A stretch of DNA of 64,000 bases from an uncultured Flavobacteriales bacterium (GTDB taxonomy: Bacteria; Bacteroidota; Bacteroidia; Flavobacteriales; Crocinitomicaceae), in assembly GCA_946479285.1 (NCBI GenBank), contig CAMLFH010000020.1, forward strand, positions 1 through 64,000, given 5' to 3'. A model generated the notes under the pieces. That model was not told the origin of the DNA. It was given only the letters and a program-made list of their open reading frames with translations, and did not search any database. Shown here one piece after another: positions 1 through 7,945 of this stretch. A program made the position numbers and the translations under genes. Positions within the stretch are counted from its first letter, which is position 1; each line of letters begins with the position of its first letter.

Positions 1-134
1 TTCAATAGTTCAATAGTTCAATAGTTCAATAGTTCAATAGTTCAATAGTTCAATATAGATTTCCTTAAACACCTTTGAACCCTTTGAACCCTTTGAACCC
101 TTTGAACCCTTTGAACCCTTTGAACCCTTTGAAC
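1..134. repeat. Two adjacent short tandem-repeat arrays
   Basis: Bases 1-54 are copies of an 8-bp unit (TTCAATAG), and the array probably began before the window. Bases about 69-134 are copies of a 9-bp unit (CCCTTTGAA), followed by degenerate TTGAACCC pieces. They lie beyond the 3' end of the lipoprotein gene at 159. Both units share the TTCAA/TTGAA core. No coding potential is seen. Confidence 0.9.
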
Positions 135-158
135 ATTTTTAACTCATTGAACCCTTGT

Positions 159-1073
159 TTATCCTCCCCAATCGCAATTTGATTCAGGGTCCGCACAATT
201 AAACTGCAGGGCTGGTTCTTCTTTATCTCGCTCAATGGATTGTTTGAGAAGCAGGATTCTATGCGCTTCCGGGTAAGACAAGATCTTTGTTTTTAAAATG
301 CGGTTTATTTCTGCAAGAACAACAGGTTTTGGAGCCATGTAAATGCGGTGTTCCATGTCATTGATAACTTGTTCACGCAGCGTTAGAAGGTCTTTTTTGA
401 ATAGATCACTTTTTTTGATTACAGCGAATGAGCCGCTCAGGAATTTATAGTTATTGCTGTCACCCAAAAGTGAACCGCCACCGTAATCCCAGGTACGTTC
501 GAAAAAAGTGAGCCATCCCGGTTCGTGTCTTCCTTCTTCTCCCTCTGCAAGGATTTTTAAAGCCATGAAATCATCATCTGCTTTTCCTTTCGTATAAAGT
601 GCCAGTTTTTGCAGGTCCAGGAAACTGTAGTCCATCACGAATTCGGTGCATTCTGCCATACAGGAAGAACGGTAGGCAAATGATTTATTGATGAAACTAA
701 GAGCTTCCATTCCTGAATATCCATCGGGGTATTTTTTGGACACCGCTTTTTCAATGTCCTCAAAAACTTTCTTTCCGGAATGATAGACACGTGCAAAATC
801 CTGATCTGTTTGAACAAATGCGAGTGAATCCAAATAAGCTCTCATGGATTCTACGGTCTTTTTGGGTAGAACCACATTTAATTTCCTGATCTGGGCCGGT
901 GTAAAGTTATAGACAACCGGATTTCGTTTCGGAACGGTATCTACAACCTGTTTTTCGGTTTTGTCTGCAACAACTGCTTTTTCAGATTCGGTCTTCCCGG
1001 AATCTTCTTTAGTTGAATTATTTGAACAAGCAGCAATAAAGCAGATTGAAAAACAGAATACGAGTTGTTTCAT
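159..1073 (-). CDS. Hypothetical lipoprotein (304 aa)
   Basis: Not recognised as a named family. The N-terminus is a lipoprotein signal: a hydrophobic stretch ends in an AAC lipobox with Cys16, followed by Ser/Asn-rich and Lys/Glu-rich linker sequence, so the mature protein should be lipid-anchored in the periplasm or outer membrane. The rest (about residues 55-304) is a soluble mixed alpha/beta-looking region with several cysteines (CMAEC near 139; C292 and C298 at the C-terminus), which may form disulfides. It ends beside the short tandem repeats at the window start and diverges from the gene at 1157. The ATG at 1073 starts directly at the signal peptide. Function unknown. Confidence 0.75.
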   Translation of the reverse strand: MKQLVFCFSICFIAACSNNSTKEDSGKTESEKAVVADKTEKQVVDTVPKRNPVVYNFTPAQIRKLNVVLPKKTVESMRAYLDSLAFVQTDQDFARVYHSGKKVFEDIEKAVSKKYPDGYSGMEALSFINKSFAYRSSCMAECTEFVMDYSFLDLQKLALYTKGKADDDFMALKILAEGEEGRHEPGWLTFFERTWDYGGGSLLGDSNNYKFLSGSFAVIKKSDLFKKDLLTLREQVINDMEHRIYMAPKPVVLAEINRILKTKILSYPEAHRILLLKQSIERDKEEPALQFNCADPESNCDWGG

Positions 1074-1156
1074 AAGATCAAGTTAAAAATATCAATCTAA
1101 AATACATTATTTTTAAATTTGAGATCATAAAATGATCCATCATTCGTTAGATAGAG

Positions 1157-2134
1157 ATGAATAAATTGGTAAAGCACTTCAAGTCCTTATTTCTTGCACT
1201 TCTGTGTGTGATTTTTGTATTGCCTGCCAATGCTTCCAAAAGTTCGTCCAAAAGTCCGGAATTTTTTATTATCGATTCCTGGTTGAGTGGTTTTTTTGTA
1301 GGCCTGGCGAAAACTAAGGAGAAAAGATGGAAAGGTGCCTGGAAAAGAGCCAATGAAACTGCTAAAAATGATTTGCGCATTTGGGGTGGATTATTTGTGT
1401 CCGATACGAATTCAAGTTCCGGAAAACGCTTTCTGGAAGTCGGTTCCAGGTTGACTTACCAGGGCCCGCAAACGGGAATTGGGTTTTTTATGGCCCATTA
1501 CTATAATACAGTGCTTTGCAAAGTGAATAAAGTTCATTACGCCAATGGAAGTACTTTGCTGAATATGAATGTGGGCTGGACAGGAATTTGTTTTGGAAAT
1601 TATATCCTGGCAAAAAAAAACTGTCTTCCTGATCCGGATAACCGCATTTTTCAGCACGAATACGGGCACTATTTACAAAGTAAGCGAATGGGATTTGCTT
1701 ATTTGATCCGTGTTGGACTTCCTGCAATTATGAGCAAGGGAAATCACGATGCACATCCGGTGGAAGTGGATTGCAACCGGGAAGGATTTTTATATTTCAA
1801 CCGCATAAAACCGACTTTTCAGAATGATTCGGCCTATTACGATAAAAAAGGATGGGACTTTTTGTACAATCCCTTTCCGGATACGCTAGGAGTGAGAAAA
1901 ACCATTGGAAAGAATACCTTTCAATACCTGAACTACCGGGATTCTCTGGATCGTCAGAAAATAGAATCTTTGAAAGTAAGAGCGAAATGGTTTGATTATG
2001 CAGGCTGGTTTGCTTTTCCTGCCCCGGCAATTATTGGGATTTGCAACGCTTCTAACTACAATAAGGAGCAGTTAAAGCCGAAAGAAGTTCCATTGAATGC
2101 GGTAGATTCTACGCCTACGCCTGCCGGACATTGA
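1157..2134 (+). CDS. Secreted hypothetical protein with HEYGH motif
   Basis: 325 aa with a cleavable signal peptide (basic MNKLVKH, hydrophobic core, cut after about residue 26 at NAS). A central FQHEYGHYLQS segment puts His167-Glu168-Tyr-Gly-His171 in the HExxH arrangement of zinc metallopeptidases. A hydrophobic segment follows (YLIRVGLPAIMS), then HPVEVDCN, where a third metal ligand could lie. The same HEYGH-type motif also appears in non-peptidase Bacteroidota secreted proteins, so catalysis is inference. The C-terminus is Pro/Lys-rich. It diverges from the lipoprotein at 1073 and its stop lies one base from the end of the convergent DUF218 gene. Function unknown beyond a possible metal-binding role. 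Confidence 0.7.
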   Translation: MNKLVKHFKSLFLALLCVIFVLPANASKSSSKSPEFFIIDSWLSGFFVGLAKTKEKRWKGAWKRANETAKNDLRIWGGLFVSDTNSSSGKRFLEVGSRLTYQGPQTGIGFFMAHYYNTVLCKVNKVHYANGSTLLNMNVGWTGICFGNYILAKKNCLPDPDNRIFQHEYGHYLQSKRMGFAYLIRVGLPAIMSKGNHDAHPVEVDCNREGFLYFNRIKPTFQNDSAYYDKKGWDFLYNPFPDTLGVRKTIGKNTFQYLNYRDSLDRQKIESLKVRAKWFDYAGWFAFPAPAIIGICNASNYNKEQLKPKEVPLNAVDSTPTPAGH

Positions 2135-2135
2135 T

Positions 2136-2903
2136 TCAGATTTTTCCTGTGATATCATAGGCCAGATAGCCGAACATTTCTTTTAATAAACCGTGCCAGT
2201 CATTCATGGTGCTAACATCCGGAACAATGATTTCATCAAAAGCATAGGAACGTTTGGGTCCTGTGTACAAATCTGTAGAATAGGTATCACAATCTACACC
2301 TGCTTTTTTGAAACACGCTCTTGCCCGTCGCATGTGTTTCCCGGAAGTAACCAAAAGAACAGCGTTTGAATTCGGGAACAGACGATCCAGGATTTTCTTG
2401 GATTCGACGGCATTTTCATAGGTGTTCTTTGACTTTGTTTCGGTAATGATCACATGCTCAGGAATTCCCCAGTGAACGAGGATTTCTTTTAATTGAGATG
2501 CTTCATGTAAACCTTTGTCAAGGATATAACCATGATCACCGGTAATTAAAATACGATCAATCTTTCCGGCTTTGTAAAGTGAAATGGTTTGCCAGATTCG
2601 GTCAATACCTCTTCTTGGGCTTAATACTTTCAGATCGTTATTGTATTCTGCCATTCCTGTTAGAACAACTGCAACATCATAATGCCCGACGGATGAAGGT
2701 GGCGTTCCGAAAACTTCCCACTGCCGGCAAAATTCTTTAAACACAAAGGTATTGCTGAAAAACAAGGCAATAAACACGGCTGCATATTTTGCTCTTTTTG
2801 CCCGAACAGCTTTTTTTGAGAAGAAAGCAAAGTACAGGGAGATCAACAGCCAGGTAAAAGGGCTGATTGTAAAGAGTAATATTTTAGAAAGAATGAAAAA
2901 CAT
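2136..2903 (-). CDS. YdcF/SanA-like DUF218 membrane protein
   Basis: Two N-terminal transmembrane segments (about residues 4-25 and 40-57) precede a DUF218 domain. Visible landmarks are VAVVLTGM, RGIDRIWQTISLYKAGK, ILITGDHG, the ITETKSKNTYENA stretch and LLVTSGKHMRRA, which fit the Rossmann-like DUF218 fold of YdcF, SanA and ElyC proteins. These are tied to envelope biogenesis in other bacteria, but their biochemical role is poorly defined. The ORF can be extended by three codons to a TTG at 2912; I prefer the ATG at 2903 because it opens directly into the hydrophobic segment and the TTG sits next to the T-run of the upstream terminator. A second DUF218 gene is at 60153. Confidence 0.85.
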   Translation of the reverse strand: MFFILSKILLFTISPFTWLLISLYFAFFSKKAVRAKRAKYAAVFIALFFSNTFVFKEFCRQWEVFGTPPSSVGHYDVAVVLTGMAEYNNDLKVLSPRRGIDRIWQTISLYKAGKIDRILITGDHGYILDKGLHEASQLKEILVHWGIPEHVIITETKSKNTYENAVESKKILDRLFPNSNAVLLVTSGKHMRRARACFKKAGVDCDTYSTDLYTGPKRSYAFDEIIVPDVSTMNDWHGLLKEMFGYLAYDITGKI

Positions 2904-2910
2904 GGATTCC

Positions 2911-2955
2911 AAAAATAAAAAAATCCCGAAGCAGATCTCGCAATCGCTTCGGGAT
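2911..2955 (-). terminator. Rho-independent terminator of the T9SS type B gene
   Basis: On the minus strand a perfect 10-bp stem (ATCCCGAAGC at 2923-2932 with GCTTCGGGAT at 2946-2955) is followed by a T-rich tail over 2923-2911. It sits just after the stop of the gene at 2976 and just before the start of the DUF218 gene, separating the two transcripts. Confidence 0.85.
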
Positions 2956-2975
2956 ATTTCAAAAGAATGAGTTGA

Positions 2976-4925
2976 TTATCGGATTAAGTGAACAAAAGTT
3001 TGTCCTTCTATCACTTTGTCTCCTTTAACACTGTAGATTTTATAATTCACAAAGTAAACACCATCAGCAGAAAGAGTTCCGTCTACTTTTCCATCCCACT
3101 TAGGATTCATTCCTGAGCCCTGGAAAATTGGATTTCCCCAACGGTTTACCACCTCGAACTCAACATTTGAATAGTTTGTAATTACAAACTCAAAGAAGTC
3201 GTTATCTCCGTCACCATTCGGTGTGAAAATGTTTGGAATGTTGAAGATCGGTTCAGGGTAACTACAAGATCCGTCGTTTGCTACTGCAGTTGGGTCGTAG
3301 TTAATAGCCAGTGGATCCGTACATCCGCAAGTTTGAACAGAAACAGTTACATAAGCTGTATCCGAACAGTTACTTGCATCATATGCAACCAACATGATAA
3401 CAGCATCACCGGTGTAAGTATGTTGGTGAGAGTTCATGTCATTTTCGTTGATAATTGTACCGTCACCAAAATCCCAGGTGTAATGCGTAGAGTTCTGACT
3501 ATTGTTTTGGAATGAGACATCAAAAGGCACACATCCTGATAATGGATTAGCATTGATCATTGCTATCGGAGGATTTTTGATATCTACAAAGACACTGTCA
3601 AAATCCGAACAAACATCATCAGTTACCAGGAAGTAGTACCATCCCGGAGAACGATTTGTCCAAACTGTAGAATTAATGAAGCTAGGATTTGTTGCTCCCG
3701 GACCATTCCATTTGTACATCGGTTGGTTCATCACAGCTGTAAGTCCTGAAACGTATGCAACAACCGCTCCGTCATTGATACAGGCACTTACATCGTATGG
3801 AACGAGCGAGTCGATATTCAGTTTTTTATTGACGACGAGTATGACACTGTCGTTCCTAAAGAATCCACAGCCGTCGGTTATCGTGACATTATAAGTTATC
3901 GAATCATGTTCTGCACCACCGGTAGATAAGATCTGCGGGTTATTCGTACTTGGAATCGTTGTCCAGTTTACAGAATATGGAGGAATTGCTCCTGCGATAT
4001 TGGTAACCTGAACGGAAGGGTTTGTTGTAGGACAGTAAGAATACGCGAAATCCTGTAAGTTGTAAGTCAGGATATCATCAAACAAGTGGATCGTTACAGG
4101 AAGAGAAGTACACTGGTAGTTCCCTGCTGTATCGTAAACATCACAAGTAAATGTTGTATCACCGTAAGGTACAACCCAATAGTTTGTAGTATCACCCATT
4201 CCGTTGCTCCAGTCTAAGACTGCAGTTGCACCACACGGAGCTCCTGTTGCATTGATAAAGATGTTATCCAATCCCCAGTTATCACAACAAGTACCCGAAG
4301 AGTTTGGCTGGTTCCAGCGAAAACGTGTATTTGCTGTTTGCGCTCCTGCCGGAATATTTACGTTAAAAGTACTCCAGGTTGTAAATGGAGTAGCTCCAAA
4401 AGCAACACTTGTTGAACTTGTTGAAATAGTTGTCATAATCGTTCCATCAGGAACATAGTAAAAAATAGTATTCCAGGTTACTCCGCCGTCATTACTGTAT
4501 TCCAAAGCAACACCTTCGTCCATTTCATCCGGCCCCTCACATGGAACAGGCCCGCCTTGTACGGCATAAACCATGTCAAATGTGATGAAACCTCCACAGC
4601 TGATATCGAAATCTGATGTAGTAATATTTGGTACACCAACAGCTGTTGATGCCCAGTAATATGCTGTTCCCGTAGGATTTGGACCACAAGGAGCACTAAA
4701 TGTTGTAGCTCCTGCAGCAGTCCATCCTGGAGGAAGTGCTGCACCGTTAAAGTTAAACGACTGATTCGCGTTGATTAAGTTTGCAACTGCAACTACATGA
4801 ACTGAATCTCCCGGACAGATTGTTGTGTCTGATGGGGTGATTGTAATCGAACATGTATTTGGCTGAGCATAAGCACTAAAAGATCCGATTAATGCTACGA
4901 AAAGAGTAATTATTAAATGCTTCAT
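2976..4925 (-). CDS. T9SS type B sorting domain surface protein with PKD domain
   Basis: A 649-aa secreted protein. An N-terminal signal peptide ends near AYA-QPN. Residues about 20-230 hold a jellyroll-like region with SCGGFITFDMVYA and a VALEYSNDGG motif typical of adhesion or reelin-like domains. Ig-like and PKD segments follow (VSFQNNSQNSTHYTWDFGDGT near 475). A cysteine-rich linker precedes a gliding-motility-type C-terminal domain: IPNIFTPNGDGDNDFFEF, then VVNRWGNPIF, then DGVYFVNYKI. That domain is the CHU_C / type B T9SS sorting signal, so the protein should cross the outer membrane through the type IX system and be displayed or released. It lies 3 bp downstream of a small secreted protein gene, probably in one transcript. 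Binding partner unknown. Confidence 0.9.
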   Translation of the reverse strand: MKHLIITLFVALIGSFSAYAQPNTCSITITPSDTTICPGDSVHVVAVANLINANQSFNFNGAALPPGWTAAGATTFSAPCGPNPTGTAYYWASTAVGVPNITTSDFDISCGGFITFDMVYAVQGGPVPCEGPDEMDEGVALEYSNDGGVTWNTIFYYVPDGTIMTTISTSSTSVAFGATPFTTWSTFNVNIPAGAQTANTRFRWNQPNSSGTCCDNWGLDNIFINATGAPCGATAVLDWSNGMGDTTNYWVVPYGDTTFTCDVYDTAGNYQCTSLPVTIHLFDDILTYNLQDFAYSYCPTTNPSVQVTNIAGAIPPYSVNWTTIPSTNNPQILSTGGAEHDSITYNVTITDGCGFFRNDSVILVVNKKLNIDSLVPYDVSACINDGAVVAYVSGLTAVMNQPMYKWNGPGATNPSFINSTVWTNRSPGWYYFLVTDDVCSDFDSVFVDIKNPPIAMINANPLSGCVPFDVSFQNNSQNSTHYTWDFGDGTIINENDMNSHQHTYTGDAVIMLVAYDASNCSDTAYVTVSVQTCGCTDPLAINYDPTAVANDGSCSYPEPIFNIPNIFTPNGDGDNDFFEFVITNYSNVEFEVVNRWGNPIFQGSGMNPKWDGKVDGTLSADGVYFVNYKIYSVKGDKVIEGQTFVHLIR

Positions 4926-4928
4926 CTC

Positions 4929-5393
4929 TTAAAAATTTACAATTAGGTTTTCGATAGCTACTGCAACCGGTTTCCACGATAATTTGTTATTCGGATTGAA
5001 CAACAATACGGAAGTAGGGCAGTTTCCTGAATCGTATTTTCCTTCAACCGTTTGGTTGGCAGGAACCTCAACTAATTTTCTTCCTTCCTGGCTGTTTCCG
5101 CAGTTGACACATCCTTCATTGTAATGAGCCGCTAAATTGTAAAGCAATTTTACAGGCTTGTTATTGGTGTTTTCTAATTTTACCAATAGAAATGTAAACG
5201 GTTGTTTACCTTCAATAACAGTTGCCTTTTCTTCTTTCAGGTAAAACTTCACTCCCTTCACTTCTTTGTAAAAAGTCCATTCCGGAGTTATCGCATCTAC
5301 AGGCAGTCTTTCCTGGGAAATCGCAGTGTTCATGCAGAACATGATCCCAACAAAAAACAATGTCAGTTTCACTGCAACATTTATTTTTCTCAT
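4929..5393 (-). CDS. Small secreted hypothetical protein (154 aa)
   Basis: A signal peptide (MRKINVAVKL plus hydrophobic core, cut near AIS-QE) is followed by about 125 residues of mainly beta-type sequence. A CVNCGN motif near residue 95 and Cys123 (GNCPT) may form a disulfide or bind metal. Not recognised as a named family. It ends 3 bp before the start of the large T9SS type B protein on the same strand, so the two are probably co-transcribed and may act together at the cell surface. Confidence 0.75.
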   Translation of the reverse strand: MRKINVAVKLTLFFVGIMFCMNTAISQERLPVDAITPEWTFYKEVKGVKFYLKEEKATVIEGKQPFTFLLVKLENTNNKPVKLLYNLAAHYNEGCVNCGNSQEGRKLVEVPANQTVEGKYDSGNCPTSVLLFNPNNKLSWKPVAVAIENLIVNF

Positions 5394-5569
5394 ATCACAA
5401 ATTTTGTTTCTTGAATTCTAAACGAATTTATTAATTCATAAGTTGCGTGAAGGTAGGCATTATTTGAAAAATTGGTTGTTTTAACAAGTGTATTCTGTTA
5501 AAATATCATGAATTTGGATGGTATTGTTAGAACTCTAAAGAATAACTGGAAAATAACACACTCTAAGGA

Positions 5570-6490
5570 TCAGTTATTTATGTCCTTCAAACAGGATTGA
5601 ATGGTTGGGAATTCAAATTCGAATTGCTCCTGCAATAAATTTTCAGGAAGCACATACCGACTTTTTAAAATCAATTCTGTTTCAGTTCCTATGAGAACAG
5701 CTCCTAATTTTAACATCCATTTGGGTTGATTGATGTAATAACGAATGTTCAAACTGTTTCTCAGTTCCTTTTGGAAAACCTGATTTCGAACCGGATTCGG
5801 AGCCCCAAGGTTATAAATACTGAACGTATGCTCCTTTTCAAACAGGAAGAAAAGCGCTCTGCAGAAATCCTGAATGTGGATCCAGCTTACAAATTGATTG
5901 CCGGGTCCCATTTTTCCACCAAGCCCGAAATAAGCAAGTTTTTTCAAGACCGGGTAAACTCCGCCGTTTTTGCCCAGAACGATCGTTGAACGCAATAGAA
6001 TCTGCCGGGTTGGGAGATCACTGAATGCAAAGAATGCTTTTTCCCAGGCCCTGCAGACATTGACAGAAAATCCCTGCCCAATGATCCCGTTTTCCTCTGT
6101 ATTCGCTTTTTCCAGCGAATGTTCATAAATTGTTGCACTGGCGCAATTTATCCAGCAGGCGGGCTTTTGCTTGCAATCCTCAATTGCTTCACCGATAATG
6201 CGCGTACTGTCCAAACGTGAAGCAAAAATGGCCGCTTTGTTTTCTTCTGTGTACCTGCAGTTGACAGATTTTCCTGCAAGATTAATAACCAAATCTGCTC
6301 CTTCCAGGTGAAGTGCCCAGTCTCCCAGTGTTTTACCATCCCAGAGAACCTGCTGCGTTTGAGGAGGTAAATGGGGAATGGGTTTGCGGGAAATTGCAAC
6401 GAGTTCATAGTCTTTTTGATATGCGGCGACATAATCAATAATGGATCTGCCGATAAATCCGTTTGCTGCAAAGAGGACAATTTTTTTCAT
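5570..6490 (-). CDS. TIGR01777-family NAD-dependent epimerase-like protein
   Basis: Extended short-chain dehydrogenase fold. The N-terminal Rossmann motif reads KKIVLFAANGFIGRSI, followed by ADLVINLAGKSVNCRY, the conserved TIGR01777 (YfcH/SDR39U1) signature, and RILLRSTIVLG plus VSWIHIQDF further on. About 306 aa, the usual family length. A longer reading starts at a TTG at 6517, but the ATG at 6490 places the Rossmann strand directly at the N-terminus and lies outside the upstream gene, which ends at 6501, so I take the ATG. The substrate of this family is not established. It is the last gene of a GbsR / DCC-protein / TIGR01777 cluster on the minus strand. Confidence 0.88.
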   Translation of the reverse strand: MKKIVLFAANGFIGRSIIDYVAAYQKDYELVAISRKPIPHLPPQTQQVLWDGKTLGDWALHLEGADLVINLAGKSVNCRYTEENKAAIFASRLDSTRIIGEAIEDCKQKPACWINCASATIYEHSLEKANTEENGIIGQGFSVNVCRAWEKAFFAFSDLPTRQILLRSTIVLGKNGGVYPVLKKLAYFGLGGKMGPGNQFVSWIHIQDFCRALFFLFEKEHTFSIYNLGAPNPVRNQVFQKELRNSLNIRYYINQPKWMLKLGAVLIGTETELILKSRYVLPENLLQEQFEFEFPTIQSCLKDINN

Positions 6491-6500
6491 GAGGGGAAGT

Positions 6501-7325
6501 TTAAAGTTGGAAAACAAATGGGTAGATCAATACTCTGAAAAGAATCCAGCTGATAGTCAGTTTCCAGGTCCAGTCTTTCAGGTTGATCCTTCTTTTGTGC
6601 TCATAGAACATGAATGCAAGTGTTGCACCGAAAGCGATAATTGCCAAAAAACCGGTTTCTATTCCTGCGAAACTGACTAATTGAAGAACCAGGCCGAAAA
6701 ATAAAAGGATCAAAGAACCTAAAAATGAAGTGAAAGCAAGATGGCCTAAGTAATCATAACTGTTCTCTTGTCGGAATAATCGAAATGCGATCCACTGAAA
6801 GAACAATTGTGCTCCAAGCAGAATGCCATCATTTGCAGGATTATTAACCAGGTATTCAGAGAGAAAGTGATGAAAGAACCAATTCACATTCAGATAAGTA
6901 AGAAAACTGATCAGAGCAATAAAGATAATACGCCAGGGAACAGATTTTACCGGTTCGCAATTACATGCAAGGTCCCTTTTTGGGGCAGGAGCAACAATAC
7001 GTCTGTTATAACTGATGAATAGATAAAGGATTTTCAGCAGCCAGTTGATCGGCTTGAAGTTTCCGAGAACAGCTATGATTTTAAACCGGTTTCCGAGAAT
7101 GGCTACCAATCCGTCGATTCCATAAAGGACCTGCTTTGTTTGATGATTTACGCAGGCAATTTTTGTTTGGGCGATCTTTGTATCCACTTCATTGGGATGC
7201 AGAACAACATAGTGATTGTAAGAAATCCGGCCGGTTGTGGGAAGAAGGCCATACTTGACGAATAAACGGGTGTACCAGCGGCACAGCGGACAATCTTCGT
7301 CGTAGAGCAGTGAAATATTTTCCAT
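6501..7325 (-). CDS. DCC-family (DUF393) protein with membrane domain
   Basis: The N-terminal DUF393/DCC thioredoxin-like domain shows the signature YDEDCPLC (Cys12 and Cys15), then a conserved GIDGLVAILG region. After about residue 120 there are several hydrophobic segments (about 130-150, 170-185, 195-220, 225-245, 255-272), making it a DCC domain fused to a polytopic membrane part. The DCC family is often called thiol-disulfide oxidoreductase-like, but activity is unproven. The gene starts with ATG at 7325 and ends 10 bp before the TIGR01777 gene. An inverted repeat at 7355-7372 upstream matches one upstream of the neighbouring GbsR regulator, suggesting control by that regulator. Confidence 0.85.
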   Translation of the reverse strand: MENISLLYDEDCPLCRWYTRLFVKYGLLPTTGRISYNHYVVLHPNEVDTKIAQTKIACVNHQTKQVLYGIDGLVAILGNRFKIIAVLGNFKPINWLLKILYLFISYNRRIVAPAPKRDLACNCEPVKSVPWRIIFIALISFLTYLNVNWFFHHFLSEYLVNNPANDGILLGAQLFFQWIAFRLFRQENSYDYLGHLAFTSFLGSLILLFFGLVLQLVSFAGIETGFLAIIAFGATLAFMFYEHKRRINLKDWTWKLTISWILFRVLIYPFVFQL

Positions 7326-7354
7326 GATATTTTTATTTATTATTAATTCAAAAC

Positions 7355-7372
7355 TTTCAATATATTTTGAAA
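7355..7372. promoter_or_regulatory. Candidate GbsR operator upstream of the DCC gene
   Basis: The 18-bp sequence TTTCAATATATTTTGAAA has perfect 6-bp arms (TTTCAA / TTGAAA) around a 6-bp spacer. It lies 30-47 bp upstream of the DCC-protein ATG. The same arms and spacing recur at 7919-7938 upstream of the GbsR gene. Confidence 0.5.
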
Positions 7373-7401
7373 ATAAAAATCAAAAAAAAGGAAAAACCTT
7401 T

Positions 7402-7899
7402 TTACTTGAATAAATTCAAAATTTTCCCGAAGAAAACATGCTCATCAGCTTTCATTAATGTGCTCGACAGCGAATCCAAACGGCTTACCAAACGTTCTAT
7501 GTTTTCAATGGTAGCAACGAAGGAAATGGATTCGTAAGATTGTTCCACTTTTTTGAGTTCAGCCAAATGCTGCTGCAAAGGTTCCAGCTCTCTTCGTTTG
7601 CGCTCTTTTACAATCCGTTTTGCCACTTCCCACATATCTTTTTCTGCGCGGAAATATTCCTTCCGATCTCCGGCAATGCTTTCTTTATAAATCAGGTTCC
7701 AATTCGCCAGTTCCCGGATATTCATATTGGCATTTCCCCTGGAAATAGAAAGACGGTCCATAATTTCTTCCGTGCAAAGCGGACTGTCGCTTACAATCAA
7801 TAAGGCGTGAACCTGTGCCATCGAACGATTAATTCCCCATTGAGTTCCGAAGTTTCCCCATGTTTGAATGAATTGCTGTTTGGCTTGTTCTAATTCCAT
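7402..7899 (-). CDS. GbsR/MarR-family transcriptional regulator
   Basis: 165 aa. The winged helix-turn-helix spans about residues 20-90: GINRSMAQVHALLIVSDSPL, then EEIMDRLSISRGNANMNIREL (recognition helix) and the wing around SIAGDRKEYFRAE. The C-terminal half is a Lys/Glu-rich helix suited to dimerisation. This is the GbsR branch of MarR-like regulators; B. subtilis GbsR senses choline, but the effector here is unknown. The ATG at 7899 is only 4 nt after a minus-strand -7 box (TATATTTG, 7911-7904), so the leader must be very short. A perfect 7-bp inverted repeat at 7919-7938 just upstream suggests autoregulation. The downstream DCC and TIGR01777 genes are the obvious targets. Confidence 0.88.
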   Translation of the reverse strand: MELEQAKQQFIQTWGNFGTQWGINRSMAQVHALLIVSDSPLCTEEIMDRLSISRGNANMNIRELANWNLIYKESIAGDRKEYFRAEKDMWEVAKRIVKERKRRELEPLQQHLAELKKVEQSYESISFVATIENIERLVSRLDSLSSTLMKADEHVFFGKILNLFK

Positions 7900-7903
7900 G
7901 AAT

Positions 7904-7911
7904 CAAATATA
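7904..7911 (-). promoter_or_regulatory. -7 promoter box of the GbsR gene
   Basis: Minus strand reads TATATTTG, an exact match to the Bacteroidota -7 consensus TAnnTTTG. It lies 4 nt before the GbsR ATG and directly downstream of the inverted repeat at 7919-7938. Confidence 0.5.
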
Positions 7912-7918
7912 ACCAATA

Positions 7919-7938
7919 TTTTCAATAATAATTGAAAA
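7919..7938. promoter_or_regulatory. Candidate GbsR autoregulatory operator
   Basis: A perfect 7-bp inverted repeat, TTTTCAA (7919-7925) and TTGAAAA (7932-7938), with a 6-bp spacer. It overlaps the expected -33 region of the GbsR promoter. The core TTTCAA-N6-TTGAAA is shared with 7355-7372. Confidence 0.55.
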
Positions 7939-7945
7939 CTGAGAA

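Noticed and set aside
2752..2970. Plus-strand reading frame of 72 codons
   Set aside because: It runs antisense through the DUF218 N-terminus and across the terminator hairpin; composition is that of a shadow frame.
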